Origin: Catonia carolina
Taxonomy: Eukaryota > Arthropoda > Insecta > Hemiptera > Achilidae
DNA length: 64,000 bases
Direction of reading: 5' to 3'
Assembly (NCBI GenBank): GCA_035578175.1
Contig: JAQMRL010000006.1
Span: 24,632,393 to 24,696,392, forward strand
A model generated the notes under the pieces. It saw only the letters and a program-made list of their open reading frames with translations. It had not been told where the DNA came from and ran no database searches. Positions 11,640 to 23,118 of this stretch are shown here, one piece after another. The position numbers were made by a program, and so were the translations under genes. The first letter of the stretch is position 1. Every line of letters begins with the position of its first letter.

Positions 11640-12835
11640 AGAAGATGTATGACCCTTGTATTCACAGTAGGTTTATGTAAATAATAACTATCATTGCATT
11701 AATATGTTCATGAGGCTTAAGTGAGGACGTCGTGAGGATTCTTCTACTATGAATAGAGAGGTGGGGGTGTTGTATGGGAATATACAGTAGAATGATAGTT
11801 AATGCAATAACATTGCCTTTATTTCTTTTACTATACGATAATATTAACTATAGTGTATTCATAAACTAAGATTGTATTTCTTCTTTCTTTACACAATCGT
11901 TACAAACAACCAGAAAATTTTATGTGAAAATTTTGATAAGTTTACTTTTTTAATTGAGAGGAGCACTATACCACCAACTATCCCATGTTGAATTGATTGT
12001 TTTTAGGTACACGTTTCTAAGAAACCGTTGGAGTTAGGGCTTTCATTTTTTTTTTTTAGCCTTTTCTATGACATCTTTTTAAGCTCTGGTACAAGAATTA
12101 TTAATATTCAGCCAGCGACACCATTTTGAGAATGTTTTTTTTGAAAAATGCAAAAACAATGTAATTTTTTTGTAGATTTTTAAATTTATTTCGAACTTAG
12201 TAATAATACTACAATGATTCTAGTACCATAAGTCAGGTACATGCTCAAAAAATTTTAACCTTCTAAGTCAAATAGTTTTTGAGAAAATTGTACCTTCATG
12301 GAAAAAAATGAATTTGCGGGAAATGAGCTGTAAAGTTTTAATTATCCTAAAATTGGCCTGCACCATAGTATTGATTCTCACCAGAGTTTTATTTTTCCTC
12401 AAATAATTTCCTCTTTCTTTTCTCTTGTCTTACTTCTTTTGACACACTTTCCATTGCCTTCTCAGCTTTCTGTATTCTTTGAATATCGCAACTCTTAATT
12501 ATGTCCACAGATGAACTCAATTAAAAGAAACTCTGGCCATTACTTAACAAAAATCCACATAACTTTCGTAATTTTTATCGTACTGTTATAATTTTTATAT
12601 GTGATTACACAAACAATGATGCAGAAGGCAATGGCGCCAAATTAAAAAAAAAATGATTTTTTTCGATTTTCTATGTATGGTGCTCCCCTTAATACGTAGT
12701 GTTCAAGATAATAGTAAATTGAAGAGAAGTTCTTGAAAGGTTTTAGTTTACATTAAGGACATTAAACACGTACATCATAAATACTGTTGGTTGTATAAAT
12801 ATACAGTTGTAGTTGTTAATAACCTAAAACTGTGC
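11640..12835. other. AT-rich DNA with a possible TIR pair
   Basis: GAGGAGCACTATACC near 11957 and GTATGGTGCTCCCCTTAA near 12675 are roughly inverted and both lie beside TTAA. This could be a decayed piggyBac-like MITE. Nothing coding is seen. Confidence 0.25.
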
Positions 12836-12837
12836 TT

Positions 12838-13165
12838 GATAAAATGGGCAAAGAATGTGAGTTGGTTGAAACAGTAAAAAAGAAAAAACTTCAATACCTT
12901 GGGCATGTGATTAGAAGTCCTAAGTATCACATCTTACAATTAATCACAAGGTAAGATAAAAGGCAAGCGGAATCTTGGCAGATGTAGGACATCCTGTTTG
13001 AAGAACCTGAGAGACTGGTTTGGTTGCAGTAATACGGAACTATTCCTTGCAGCAGCGAATAAAATCCCTATAATTAATTATGATGAATTTCTACCTTCGA
13101 TAGGAGAGGACTTTAAGAAGAAGTTGTTACTAAATGAAGTCAAAAAAGTACGACGTTTTTACTGA
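12838..13165 (+). mobile_element. LINE 3' coding tail, decayed
   Basis: Plus-strand text with breaks: KKKKLQYLGHVIRSPKYH, then LKNLRDWFGCSNTELFLAA. Same family as 10563-10990. Confidence 0.65.
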
Positions 13166-13275
13166 ATGTACTGAGTAAAGATACACTCTAAAGGAATTTC
13201 TTCGATTTTTAGAGTTTAAAGAATTGAAATAACAAATGCAATGAAGAACAAATCCTTGAAAATAGGCTACAATTT

Positions 13276-14022
13276 TTACTTTCTCTTGCCTATATGAATA
13301 TATAGGAAGGAAAATATTGTTTTCATGTCGTTTTTCGAAATCGAGTTTTCACCGGATCTACACGTTTTCAGACCCACTGAACCAAAAAAAAAAACAAGTT
13401 TTTAGCGATTGTGTGTGTGACCAGAATATCTCAAGAACGGAACATCGTACGAAAATGAACTTGAAACGTAAGTTAGATACCACTAGAGGACCCGATACGA
13501 ACAATTTTATCAAAATCGGTAAACCGGAAGTAATAGTTTATTCGCGTCATTTTCCAATTTTTTGCGTTTTTCTCAAAGACGGCTCCTACGATTTTTTTTA
13601 AATCGCACCATTTACTAATTTTTTATGTTCTACAAGATGGGTAGGCGCCATGTCTGCTGAAATTCTTGGAGAGACTGTTTTCTCGTAAAAAATAGTTTTT
13701 TTTAAGATTTCAGCCTTAGTATGCATTTTACGACAAAAGTGTATATAATCAAATCTATATGAAATTAAAAGATCTACAAATTTTATTTAGCGAATTTTTC
13801 TCGAGCCTAGTTTAGCGTGAAAGAGTGATTTTCCGTATTTTTAAGCCAAACTGAGGTTGATTTTCATTTTGCGTCTTTCACTCATTATTAAAATTAGGTT
13901 ATGTTTATTGAGATTAGTTTTTTGTTTATTCCTAATGTTTTATTACTAATGTTAGATTATATTGTTAATTATTTGCATCGGCAAGAGAACGTTGTGTGAG
14001 CGTTTCACACCAGATTTTGTTT
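13276..14022 (+). repeat. RepB copy with internal deletion
   Basis: Starts TTTACTTTCTCTTGCCTATA and ends GAGCGTTTCACACCAGAT. The TG microsatellite is reduced and the centre is shorter than in the copy at 45413. Confidence 0.75.
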
Positions 14023-15160
14023 TGTTTACTTTCAACTGTTATGGACATCAGTGTAAATTCATAAGTGAAAAGTGAAAATGTTAGACTTAACAGGGAATAA
14101 ACTCAGATCCGAGGCACATAAGCCAGTTTCGCTGACCAACACACCTTTAGAAAAGGAATTTACACCCAAGATTTGAAAAAGAAAAAGAAGCTGAAGCGAA
14201 TAAATGCTTTAAAAATTTATAATTCATTTGTTTTTTCCGTTAGGCTATGCGTAGCTTATATACCATACTACTTTCTTTTACGTGCATGTTATATTTTTAC
14301 CAAAGAGCGTAATATTATTAGTACATAGGCCTATATATGGTTAATTTTACAAAAACTCAAGATTTTATAATTAGATCATAAAAAAATCTTAACCTAATTT
14401 TTTATCAATGTAAAGAAGGGAAGGTTTTTAACAGAAACTGCCGTTTCGTCAAAACTGACAATTTTAATCTAGTTTTTATAATATTCACAATACTCTTTTG
14501 AAATAGTTTACGAAACAAAGAATATACAGTCTAATTTATGAATTATTATTAAATTTAGCTGTTCTGTATTAACAAAAAACCGCATGATATTTTTATAAGC
14601 ATCCGTTACTTGAAGTACGTGTATACACTAATGAGACCGTGCGAAAACAACGAAAAGAAATAAAAAATACACAAGAGAAAGGAAAGAGATAATTTAATAA
14701 TAATAAACAAACAAACGAATGAAGGAACGAAAGTAAGAGTGAAACAAGTAACAGATAAAGATGTAATAACAAGTTAGAAAATAAATAAAAATATCAAAAG
14801 AGATTAGATTGGTACAGGAAAGGTGACAACCAATCAGAATCAAGTACTTTTGAAGAGTAAAATACATTCACCTGGAGACAAAACAATTTTATCCCTTCTT
14901 ATTTTTTATAAGTTCATTACATAGGTCAGTCGCGCACTATCATCAAACAAACGCTTGTAAAGCACCGACTGTACCAACGCGCTCTTTTAACAACTTTGTA
15001 CTGAGTTTATTTTCCAATAACTTCTTTACAATTTACTTCTTCATGAAGTAAAGAAATTGTAAATGACTTCATTACGATTTATAAGAGAATTATTAAGTTA
15101 AGCAGCGATTTGAATCTCTTTATTTATTCCACTATAAACTTGGAAGTTTAGTTGACCAAA
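14023..15160. other. no gene recognised
   Basis: Contains a purine-rich tract (about 14640-14800) and a small hairpin around 15014-15063 (CATGAAGTAAAGAAATTGTA). No domain is seen. Confidence 0.35.
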
Positions 15161-15477
15161 ACAGGCAGGTGGAGTGTTAAATTATTTTCACTCGCTCTGC
15201 TAGTTAACAAAAAAAAAGTTCTGTTTCTTATTATATAATCAGTCAATAATATGACTGAGGCATTTAAAAATAGAAGAGGTAGAGGTGTAAAATACACTAG
15301 TCACAGTTATATCCTCTAAGAGTAATGAATTTCATTATACAACCAGACCCTGTGGTGAATGAAGTGAAGGTGTGATTTGCAGAGTGGAAAATATGTGTTT
15401 TTCAGAGAGCCCAACATGCTGATAACCATACTTTTCCATTCAGCAAGGAAGGTAATCTGCTTATAACAGACAGGTGG

Positions 15478-15999
15478 AGTGTCAAATTATTTGCACTCAA
15501 TATGTTACTTGCGAGGCTAAAATAAATAGTTCTGTTTCTTACCACATTATCAGCCAATTAAATGACTGATTCATTTAAGAACAGAAGAGGCAGAGGTGTA
15601 AAAGACACTAATCAAGTTATCTCCTCTGAAAGTAATGAATTTAATTATACAGCCAGACCCTGTAATGAAGTGAAGGTGTCATTTGCAGAGTGAAAAATAT
15701 GTGCTTCTCGGAGTGCCCAGCATGCTGATGGTCTTTGATCTGCTGATGGCCCCAACGGCCGGCCCGTTGGCTTAGTGGTTAGCGCAAGTGGCTTTTACGC
15801 CGGGGTCCCGGGTTCGATATCCGGTCAGGTCTGGCATTTTTCATCGCTCATTTTCATTATCATTATTATCCACCATCTGCATTAGCAGAAATTGTAGAAC
15901 AGTCAGACGTGAAACCAAAAAAAAAAGTCACTCCTCGTTTTGCTTAGTAAAACCTCTAAAGTTTCAAACCAGCCTTTCGGCTGATGACCTAAACAACAA
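15478..15999 (+). repeat. RepA copy nested in RepA
   Basis: Begins CTGCTTATAACAGACAGG and ends ACCTAAACAACAA. Flanks GGAAGGTAAT (left) and GGAAGGCAAT (right) are its target duplication, a sequence internal to RepA itself. It contains a SINE-2. Confidence 0.75.
15758..15926 (+). mobile_element. SINE-2 copy, best preserved
   Basis: The tRNA-like head GTTGGCTTAGTGGTTAGCGC has an A-box-like motif, and GGTTCGATATCC is the B box. A ~95-bp body and an A10 tail follow. It lies inside the nested RepA copy. Confidence 0.8.
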
Positions 16000-16010
16000 G
16001 GAAGGCAATG

Positions 16011-16197
16011 CAATACAAGGCAAGATTCAGGGAAAGAGAGAGATGTGGGCAGAAGAAGAATTTCTTGGTTGAAGAATCTTCGCGACTGGTTTCGTTGTAC
16101 CTCAGCGGAGCTGTTCGGAGCTGCAGTATCCAAAATCCGAATAGCCATCATGATTTCCAACCTCACGTCAGAGAGGGCACGTTAAGAAGCAGAAGAA
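16011..16197 (+). mobile_element. LINE 3' end, 5' truncated
   Basis: Reads SWLKNLRDWFRCTSAELFGA and then VSKIRIAIMISNL. Flanked by GGAAGGCAATG (16000-16010) and GGAAGGCATGG (16198-16208). Confidence 0.7.
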
Positions 16198-16642
16198 GGA
16201 AGGCATGGTTAACCACCTTATTCCTCGATTTACTTAGTAAAGCCTCTAGAGCAGTGATTCTCAACCTTTTTTGCTCCGCGACCCTCAAATAGTAAAAATA
16301 AATGAAATGAATATTTCGCGACCCCCTCATCCCGATAACAGTAGTAAGCCTTACTATTAATAATTAAATTTTGACTATAATTATAAAACTAAATGTTTTT
16401 TTAATATTAGGTATGTAATCAAACTGCACTAATTTTATGTTTTTAAAGAAAATACAGACAGTAAAAACAAATGAAATACAACTATTGCTATTATTTTATA
16501 TTGCTGCGTTTATACTTTTATAGTAGCGACGTGTATGAACATCTATGTATGACGTGCACATACATGAGCAATTTACAAGAAGTTCCAACTTGATCTGTAC
16601 GTGGTCTTTGTAATTTAATCTCCTTCTATAATACTCCCTGTG

Positions 16643-17307
16643 TAGAAGAACTAACGTCGAATTATATGAGTATAATAGAAAGCCACGCTAGCGCGGTTTT
16701 TGCGCAGGATATTCAAGCTGCTATAAATACAAATTCCTTTTCTGTGTATAAAGAATTAAACCCAAACTTTGAGTTAGGCGAGCAGTTCTTGTATAGGTTG
16801 CCAATGCAACATATATGAGATGTATCACTCAATTGCGCTTAGCGACTGATAGATTTGTTTATTTACATGTTAACGGGAGGGGAACATTTATAAATAGTGA
16901 TAAAGTATGCCCTATCTGCAACCTAAAGGAAATTGAAACAATTAGTCATATTTTACTTAAGTGTCCTATGTATAGAGATATAAAAATTAGTCTTTTTAGC
17001 AAGTATTTAAAAAATATCTTATCAGAAAGGGGAAAATTATTAGTTTTATTGTCCAATTTAAACAAGGATAAAATTAGTAATCTGTATTTATTTATAGTAA
17101 AAGCAATGGAAATAAGATTAATGATAATGGGAGAGGATAACACGTAACTAAATTACTTGTTCAATTATTCTATTAAATACAGCATTTTCACCAAATTTAT
17201 ATATTTTGTATTTGTTTTTGTTGAATTGTAATATTGTTTTTTCGCAACTCTATTTGTATAAGGTTAGTCCTTACAAACAAATTATTGTAAATAAATAAAT
17301 AAATAAA
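16643..17307 (+). mobile_element. LINE, 5' truncated, with AATA-repeat tail
   Basis: Flanked by the perfect 14-bp duplication TAATACTCCCTGTG (16629-16642, 17308-17321). It ends in AAATAAATAAATAAATAA. Confidence 0.85.
16815..17147 (+). pseudogene. LINE ORF2 C-terminal fragment with CCHC knuckle
   Basis: The 110-codon frame includes CPICNLKEIETISHILLKCP, the C-x2-C-x(n)-H-x4-C knuckle found at the C-terminus of many non-LTR ORF2 proteins. Only the tail survives because the copy is 5' truncated, but the frame is unbroken, which suggests a fairly young insertion. Confidence 0.75.
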
Positions 17308-17459
17308 TAATACTCCCTGTGAGAGAAAGTTTGAACATGCATATGGACGTGTTTCAACAAGTCGTGCTGTTACTAGTATTTAAAAGGCGCTGGTGATCGC
17401 ACAACCTTTTTATAAGTAAGTTACAATTTTTATAAGTAAGTTTATAATAAATGATATTT

Positions 17460-17879
17460 ATTATAAGTATTGGTAAGAGAATATACAAAGATAATAGTTG
17501 GAGACTGCTACCAAATAATGAAGTCTATAAAATTTCGGAGCCAATACTAGACACAATTAGGAAAAAACGAATCTCCTTTTTGGGCCATATCCTTAGAACA
17601 CCGGAGAACAGAGTACTTAGACGGCTTATTGAAAGTGTCTGGGATTTTAAAATCGGTTTGAACTGGACGAAGGAGGTCAAGGAGGACTTGGAAAGGTTTG
17701 GGTTGACGCTGGAGGATGTGAGGTTCAAGTCTGAAAGTTATAGAAAGTTGAAGGATCTGGCTTTGGAACCGGAAACCAAGACTAGAAGAGTGCAGAGGGT
17801 GACGGAAGAACTCCGGGCTCAGAGATCACAAAGAATGAGGGAATACTGGGTAAAGATCAAGGCTCAGAGATCGAAGTAG
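17460..17879 (+). pseudogene. LINE reverse transcriptase C-terminal fragment
   Basis: The frame reads EPILDTIRKKRISFLGHILR and further on WTKEVKEDLERFGLT, a typical C-terminal region downstream of the RT domain in insect LINEs. It is open to its stop at 17879. The first three codons of the open frame lie in the target duplication. Confidence 0.75.
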
Positions 17880-17940
17880 AGTCTTTCATGTTGTGGCTGA
17901 AGTGGTCCATTGTGGCCTCACAAGTAAAAAAAAAAAAAAA
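17460..17940 (+). mobile_element. second LINE tail, 5' truncated, poly-A
   Basis: Flanked by the perfect 11-bp duplication AAATGATATTT (17449-17459, 17941-17951) and ends in a run of about 17 A. Confidence 0.85.
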
Positions 17941-18214
17941 AAATGATATTTTCTCATAAAATGATTAAATGATTTTATTATTGTTTCGCGACCCCCCTCC
18001 CTATAATATTACCACGACCCTCATGGGATCGCGACCCCCAGGTTAAGAATCACTGCTGTAGAGGTTAAAACCAATCTTTCGGCTAATGACCTAAACATTA
18101 ACATTCCTATAAAATTTTAAGGTAAAAATGTTTCCTTCGTTCTGATGGTAGGTACAGAAACTTATGTTTACATAGTACCTAGTCCCAGTTAACGTTTTTG
18201 TTTTAAAAATCATT

Positions 18215-18538
18215 GACCCACTCGGTTGGTCTAGAGGTAAAGTTGTCGCCGTGAGTCAGCTGTTTAACAGCTGATTTTCGGAGACGAAGGTTCCTGGTTC
18301 AAATCCTAGTAAAGGTAGTTACTTTTATACAGATTTGAATACTAGACAGTGGTCACCGGTGTACTTTGATGGTTGGGGTTCAATTAACCATACTCTCTCA
18401 GGAATGGTCGACCTGAGTCTGTACAAGATTACACCTCATTTACACCTCATATACATCATCCTCATCTCATTGGGTCATGGGATTGCTAATTGTTCTAAAT
18501 TGAACAGATTGCAACGTACACATATTAGGGATTAAAAA
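18215..18538 (+). mobile_element. SINE-1 reference copy, full length
   Basis: Starts GACCCACTCGGTTGGTCTAG (A-box-like) and has the B box GGTTCAAATCC near 18295. Between them is the palindrome TCAGCTGTTTAACAGCTGA, expanding the anticodon arm. It ends in poly-A. A 9-bp duplication, AAAATCATT, lies at 18206-18214 and 18539-18547. The weak frame beginning MNTRQWSPVYF is part of the SINE body, not a gene. Confidence 0.85.
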
Positions 18539-18547
18539 AAAATCATT

Positions 18548-18789
18548 ATATAATATGATTTTTCTTAAGTTTCATTTTCATCGCTAGTATTTTTCCACTT
18601 AATATTGTATGTTAGGTTCAGATAGTGAAATAATGAACATTATCAAAAGAATGAACACTACCTACATTGGTCTCGTACCCTATAGTGTTAATAACTATAC
18701 GTAAGGTTCTCAGACATGTTCTCGAGGAAACGTTAAGGGTTGGCCCAGATCTAGATGAAGGAAATTATTATGGTAGAAATATCTAAAAA
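18548..18789. other. no feature recognised
   Basis: AT-rich spacer. Confidence 0.3.
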
Positions 18790-19445
18790 TTTTATTGTTT
18801 TTTTACTTTTTTATGACCGCATAGGATCACTTTAGTCACTTTAGTCATAACCTAATCACTTTAGTCCTAACCTAACCAAGTCTCTTCGATGGGATTGTTC
18901 GGGCCTTGCGGTCCTCCCAATACGTCTTCATACGTTCCGATCTTTGTGCCCTTTCTGGTGTTGAAAAAATTCGTGTAGTGAGTTTTCTTCTTGTAAGTGT
19001 GAAGCAGGTGTATTTGTTTTGGATTTTATTGTTTAACTTTTTTCTTGTCTGTTGTATCGTCCGGAGTAAGGCCAATCTCCCTCAGATCCTCTCATATTTC
19101 CCTGATCCATCTGCATCCTGTTGTGGTGTTTTTGGAGTTGAGGTTGTACTCAACCAGCTGCTTTAGGAACCTTGAGTCTTGCATCCTCATGATATGACCA
19201 AAGAATTCCAGTCTTCTCTTACGCATGGTGTCGGTAATGGGTTTAAGCTCCCTGTAAACAACTTCGTTGGGCATAATTCTCCACTGCCCATCTTTCTGAT
19301 ACTTTTTGTTGATACAGGTTCTGCCAATTCTTCTTTCGATTTTTTGGAGTCGTTTGATCCTCGATTGCTCATTCAGGTGGAAGAGTGTTTCAGATGCATA
19401 CGCAGCCTCTGCTTTTACAACTGTGTTACAGTGTCTTAATTTTGT
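18790..19445 (-). mobile_element. LINE 3' coding tail
   Basis: Minus-strand text: ERRI, MPNEVVYRELKPITDTMRKR, then RLEFFGHIMRMQDSRFLKQL and RAQRSERMKTYWEDRKAR. This is the same family as 17460-17940 but with frameshifts. Poly-T at about 18795 marks the 3' end. Confidence 0.75.
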
Positions 19446-20230
19446 ATTTATGGATAAACATCGTTTGCTGTAGGTGTACCAGATTAGCTTTTGTGGTCTA
19501 GTTAGTTTGTTTGTTCTAATTTGGATTTATTGTTTTTATTTAAATAAAAATATTTAAACACTAATATTACTTCATTTTCAGAATAGGGAATGTAAATTAC
19601 AATATTTGAATTGTTACAAGAGCGGATAATGAAGAATTAGTAGCAGCTTTTCCGTTAGTGCGCGGGTAGCCCAGTTAGGACACTATACAATAGTCTCGGT
19701 GAATTTTTTTATCTGGTTAACAAAACAATACACAACGATCCCTTCTACTGATAAATAAACCCCACCCATCACCTCACAAAAAGTTTAACAAACGCATATA
19801 AATATAAATAAGAATATAAAAACAAATTCTATTCATTTCAATCCGGTGTTACACTATTAGTTAGCTTTAGAAATAAGTGATCAGTGACATAAATATACAC
19901 TGGAATAGAAAAAGTAAAATTCTGTCTAGTAGTGTCCGAATAGGTTAGAATTGTGTATATAAAAAGACATTTTAATTTTTATTAAACTAGTAAAAGTTTT
20001 AATTTTTTTAAAGAACTTCGAGATTCCTTCAAAGAAAATGATTCAAACTTTTCATTCGGTATGTATTCTAGTATAATTTAATTTTAAAACATTTAAAGTT
20101 GGTATAAATGCTTGTTAAAAGTGGTTGGTGACTCAAAAAAAGTTAAGACTCACATGTTTAAAATTGCAGTTCTATTAAATTTTTAAATTATTAAAATAAT
20201 AAATTATTAAATTAAACTATTATTATTAAA
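19446..20230. other. AT-rich DNA, nothing recognised
   Basis: No domain or repeat match. Confidence 0.35.
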
Positions 20231-20231
20231 T

Positions 20232-20632
20232 TGTGTTGTTGTTTAGGTCATCAGCCGAAAGGCTGGTTTGAACCTCTAGAGGTTTTACTAAGTAAAACGA
20301 GGAGTGAGATGGTTTACAATTGCCTTCCTCACTGAGTAGAAAAGTACGCTTATCAGCATGCCGGGCCCTCTGAAAAGCATATATTTTCCACTCTGCATAT
20401 ATGACACCTTCACTTCATTCACTACAGGGTCTGGCTGTATAATGAAATTCATTACTTTCAGAGGAAATAACTCTGATTAGTGTCTTTTACACTTCTGCGT
20501 CTTCAGTTCTTAAATGATTCAGTCATTTAATTGGCTGACCATTTGATAAGAAACAGAACTATTTATTTTAGCCCTGAAACTAACAGATTGAGTGTAAATA
20601 ATTTGACACTGCACCTGTCTGTTATGGGCAGA
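20232..20632 (-). repeat. RepA copy, near full length
   Basis: Begins GTTGTTGTTTAGGTCATCAG (complement of the RepA 3' end) and ends at CCTGTCTGTTATGGGCAG. It lies in an ATTATTAAA-rich target. Confidence 0.8.
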
Positions 20633-21034
20633 TTATTATATTATTAAAATAAATTATTAAATTTAAACTGTACAGTGAGCAAATGAAACTTCTTCTGAAA
20701 AAGTAATGGAAACTTATATAAAGATTAGGATCGGATTATCAGAATCTGTATTATTAGGTATATCGACATTTCAATTATAATAAAAGTGTGTTTATTTTCA
20801 CAAATCAAAATAATTTACGATAATAATGAGCAGGGCTCAAACTTATCAATTTTTAATTGACATATCAATAATTTAGACTGAAAATATAAATAATTATTGA
20901 TTTGATAAAAAATGTCAAGAAAATTCTCATGATGTCTATTAAAAAGTAATGAAAAAATTAATTTGAAATTTTTCATTTATATATGTAGGGCTGTTACAAT
21001 TAAAAATTTACACAAATTTTCTACTAGTTTTATT
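20633..21034. other. AT-rich spacer
   Basis: Nothing recognised. Confidence 0.3.
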
Positions 21035-21425
21035 AAACGCTTTTATTTAACTTACTCATGGATCCATAAAATCTTGCAACTTAAAATTTTAATACTTCTA
21101 CCGTATCAATATGAATCAAACTTTGCACACTTGTTTATCTTCGATGACAATACGCTGTCATAAAAAAAAATTTACAAAAAATTTTTTTTAAACGCTTTTA
21201 TTATTACAAAATAACTTACTCTTGGATCCATCAAATCTGGCAACTTAAAATTTTAATACTTCTACCGTATCAATATGAATCAAACTTTGCACACTTGTTT
21301 ATCTTCGATGACAATAGGTGTTTGTAAAAAAAAATTACAAAAAAATTTCAAAAAAAAAAAAATTTTAAAAATTTAAAAAACGCTTAAATTTAACAATTAC
21401 TTAAAAAAAGTAACTAAAAAGAAAA
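21035..21425 (+). repeat. degenerate tandem array beginning AAACGC
   Basis: AAACGCTTTTATTTAACTTA at 21035 recurs at 21190 (AAACGCTTTTATTATT), 21378 and, within the next feature, 21514. The first two units share about 120 bp nearly exactly (for example TACTTCTACCGTATCAATAT), with period 155. Each unit ends in an A-rich tract with TTACAAAAAA. Confidence 0.75.
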
Positions 21426-21861
21426 AAATAAAAAAAATTTACAAAAAAAAATTACAAAAAAAATCACAGAAAAACAATTATAAAAAAAATAAAAAAAAAT
21501 AAAAATTTTTAAGAAACGCTATTATTTAACAATGATTCAAATAAAAAATGAACTAAAAAGAAAAAATAAAAAAAATTACAAAAAAAATTTACAGACATTA
21601 CTGTTACAAATAAAAGCGTGGCGCATTTTTATACAACGAATATTTCACAATAAAATGCGCCACGCTTTTATTTGTAACAGTAATGTCTGTAATTTTTTTT
21701 GTAATTTTTTTTATTTTTTCTTTTTAGTTCATTTTTTATTTGAATCATTGTTAAATAATAGCGTTTCTTAAAATTTTTTTTTTTTTTTATTTTTTTTATA
21801 ATTGTTTTTCTGTGATTTTTTTTGTAATTTTTTTTTTGTAAATTTTTTTTATTTTTTTTTA
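21425..21861. repeat. ~435-bp foldback with 22-nt loop
   Basis: The left arm 21425-21629 and right arm 21652-21861 are almost perfect inverted repeats (innermost GCGTGGCGCATTTT and AAAATGCGCCACGC), separated by a 22-nt loop. Only small length differences in A/T runs are visible. The outer arms are built of the AAACGC-array sequence. Confidence 0.85.
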
Positions 21862-21984
21862 TAAACATTATGTGTTTATTGCCCATTGAACGAAGTTATT
21901 GTACCTCAAACACAGAAAACAGAGAGTTTACTCCTATTTATTTTCGTTTTGCTTCAGATTTCTCAAAAATTACTAACGATATGA

Positions 21985-22268
21985 TACTGGGACCAGTTTT
22001 ATTCGCTTTCTCAGATCAAAAACCATAAAATACCACATTTTTTGATTCTTATTTAACGCCCTAAAGATTTCATTTCGAACGTATTACAAGGGATTACAAG
22101 GGGTATTGCAAGGAATTACGTATGAGTCAAAATCCACGTGAAATCTTTCGCTAGTCATAACACGCTAACGAACCATTTTCAGTCTTATGTTTAGGCCTTA
22201 TGAACTTTTTTTTATCGATGTAGATTCATCTCCCGAAGTATTTTCGTTTCTTCGTGAATCATCCTGTA
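21985..22268. mobile_element. half of a foldback MITE (relative of 29229-30061)
   Basis: GGGACCAGTTTTATTCGC and TCTCAGATCAAAAACCATA match the right arm of 29229-30061. It ends TTCGTGAATCATCCTG followed by TA. The left arm is missing. Confidence 0.6.
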
Positions 22269-22269
22269 T

Positions 22270-22705
22270 AATTAAAATGCAGTGAAAAAATATTATTCCA
22301 TTAAATTTTCATGTTTATTAACATAAATATGTTCCTGAAACTCTAGAAGATTCTTCAAAAGTTCATAAAAATTATTTAATATTTCATTGACTTTACTAAC
22401 TGACCTTTAATATTAAATTGTCAATTATTTTATTGTAATTCATATCGCAAAATTTCAGTAAATTAAACTATAAATTTTAATTAATTTCTGACCGAATTAG
22501 GATTTTTTTAATGTTATTTATTTTTCCTGAATTTTAATGTAGTCAGGATAAAAGTTATTGTAAAACCAGAACGGGTTCGATAAAAGATAATGTATGAAAT
22601 TTAATCAATCTTAAAACGTCAACTCAAGAAGAAATTACGACACTTAAAAGTTTCGTATAATGATTAAAGCTAATTTTTAAATATTGCGAAACTAAGATTC
22701 AAAAT
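22270..22705. other. AT-rich spacer
   Basis: Nothing recognised. Confidence 0.3.
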
Positions 22706-22706
22706 A

Positions 22707-22883
22707 ACCGCCTCTGTGGCGTTGTGACTAGCGCACTAGCCTACAAAACGAAAAGTCCCGGGTTCGATTCCCGACTAGGGTCTGGAAATTTTAGCACATG
22801 AAAACCCACCATCACAGTACCAAAACCCACAGTAGTCGCTAATGACCAAGATGTGTCGATACGACTTAAAATAAAACTAAAAC
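22707..22883 (+). mobile_element. SINE-4 copy
   Basis: Head GTGACTAGCGCACTAGCC and B box GGTTCGATTCCC, then the body CAGTAGTCGCTAATGACC and an A-rich end. Not a tRNA gene: the acceptor stem does not pair and the body continues past the T arm. Confidence 0.75.
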
Positions 22884-22944
22884 CAAGATTCAAAATTTGG
22901 CATAAAAATATCAGTAGGCCCAAATGTAAAAATACATCTCATTT

Positions 22945-23118
22945 TTTTAAATTTATTTTAAGTCGCATCAGCAGCGTGGTTATTAGTGTCAGCGGAGGAT
23001 TATGTCACAGAAACAGTGGATTTTGACTTATGAAAATTTCCAGACCCTTGCCAGGAATCGAACCCGGGACCTCTGCGTGGTAGGATAACGAGCTAACCAC
23101 TACGCTAAGGATGCGGCC
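22945..23118 (-). mobile_element. SINE-4 copy, opposite orientation
   Basis: Complement of the family, with GGAATCGAACCCGGGACC as inverted B box. It lies about 60 bp from the plus-strand copy, forming an inverted pair. Confidence 0.75.

Larger units (their letters stand above)
16252..18055. mobile_element. hAT-like element carrying two LINE insertions
   Basis: Ends CAGTGATTCTCAACC and GGTTAAGAATCACTG form the TIRs. The 8-bp flanks CTCTAGAG and CTGTAGAG are the hAT-size target duplication (one mismatch). Without the LINEs the element is only about 650 bp and has no transposase, so it is non-autonomous. Confidence 0.8.
15163..18100 (+). repeat. RepA copy broken by nested insertions
   Basis: RepA starts at 15163 (AACAGGCAGGTGGAGTG), is opened near 15478, resumes at about 16198-16251 (GGAAGGCATGG to CTCTAGAG), is opened again by a hAT element, and ends at 18056-18100 (CTGTAGAGG to GACCTAAACA). 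Each break carries its own target duplication, so the order of insertion can be read. Confidence 0.75.

Noticed and set aside
17451..17879. host gene encoding a 142-residue basic protein
   Set aside because: It is a LINE tail with poly-A and an 11-bp target duplication.
15163..18100. CRISPR-like or regularly spaced repeat array
   Set aside because: The repeats are nested transposons with target duplications, not short repeats with unique spacers.
21532..21886. Lys/Asn-rich frames on both strands
   Set aside because: They are the two arms of the A/T-rich foldback.
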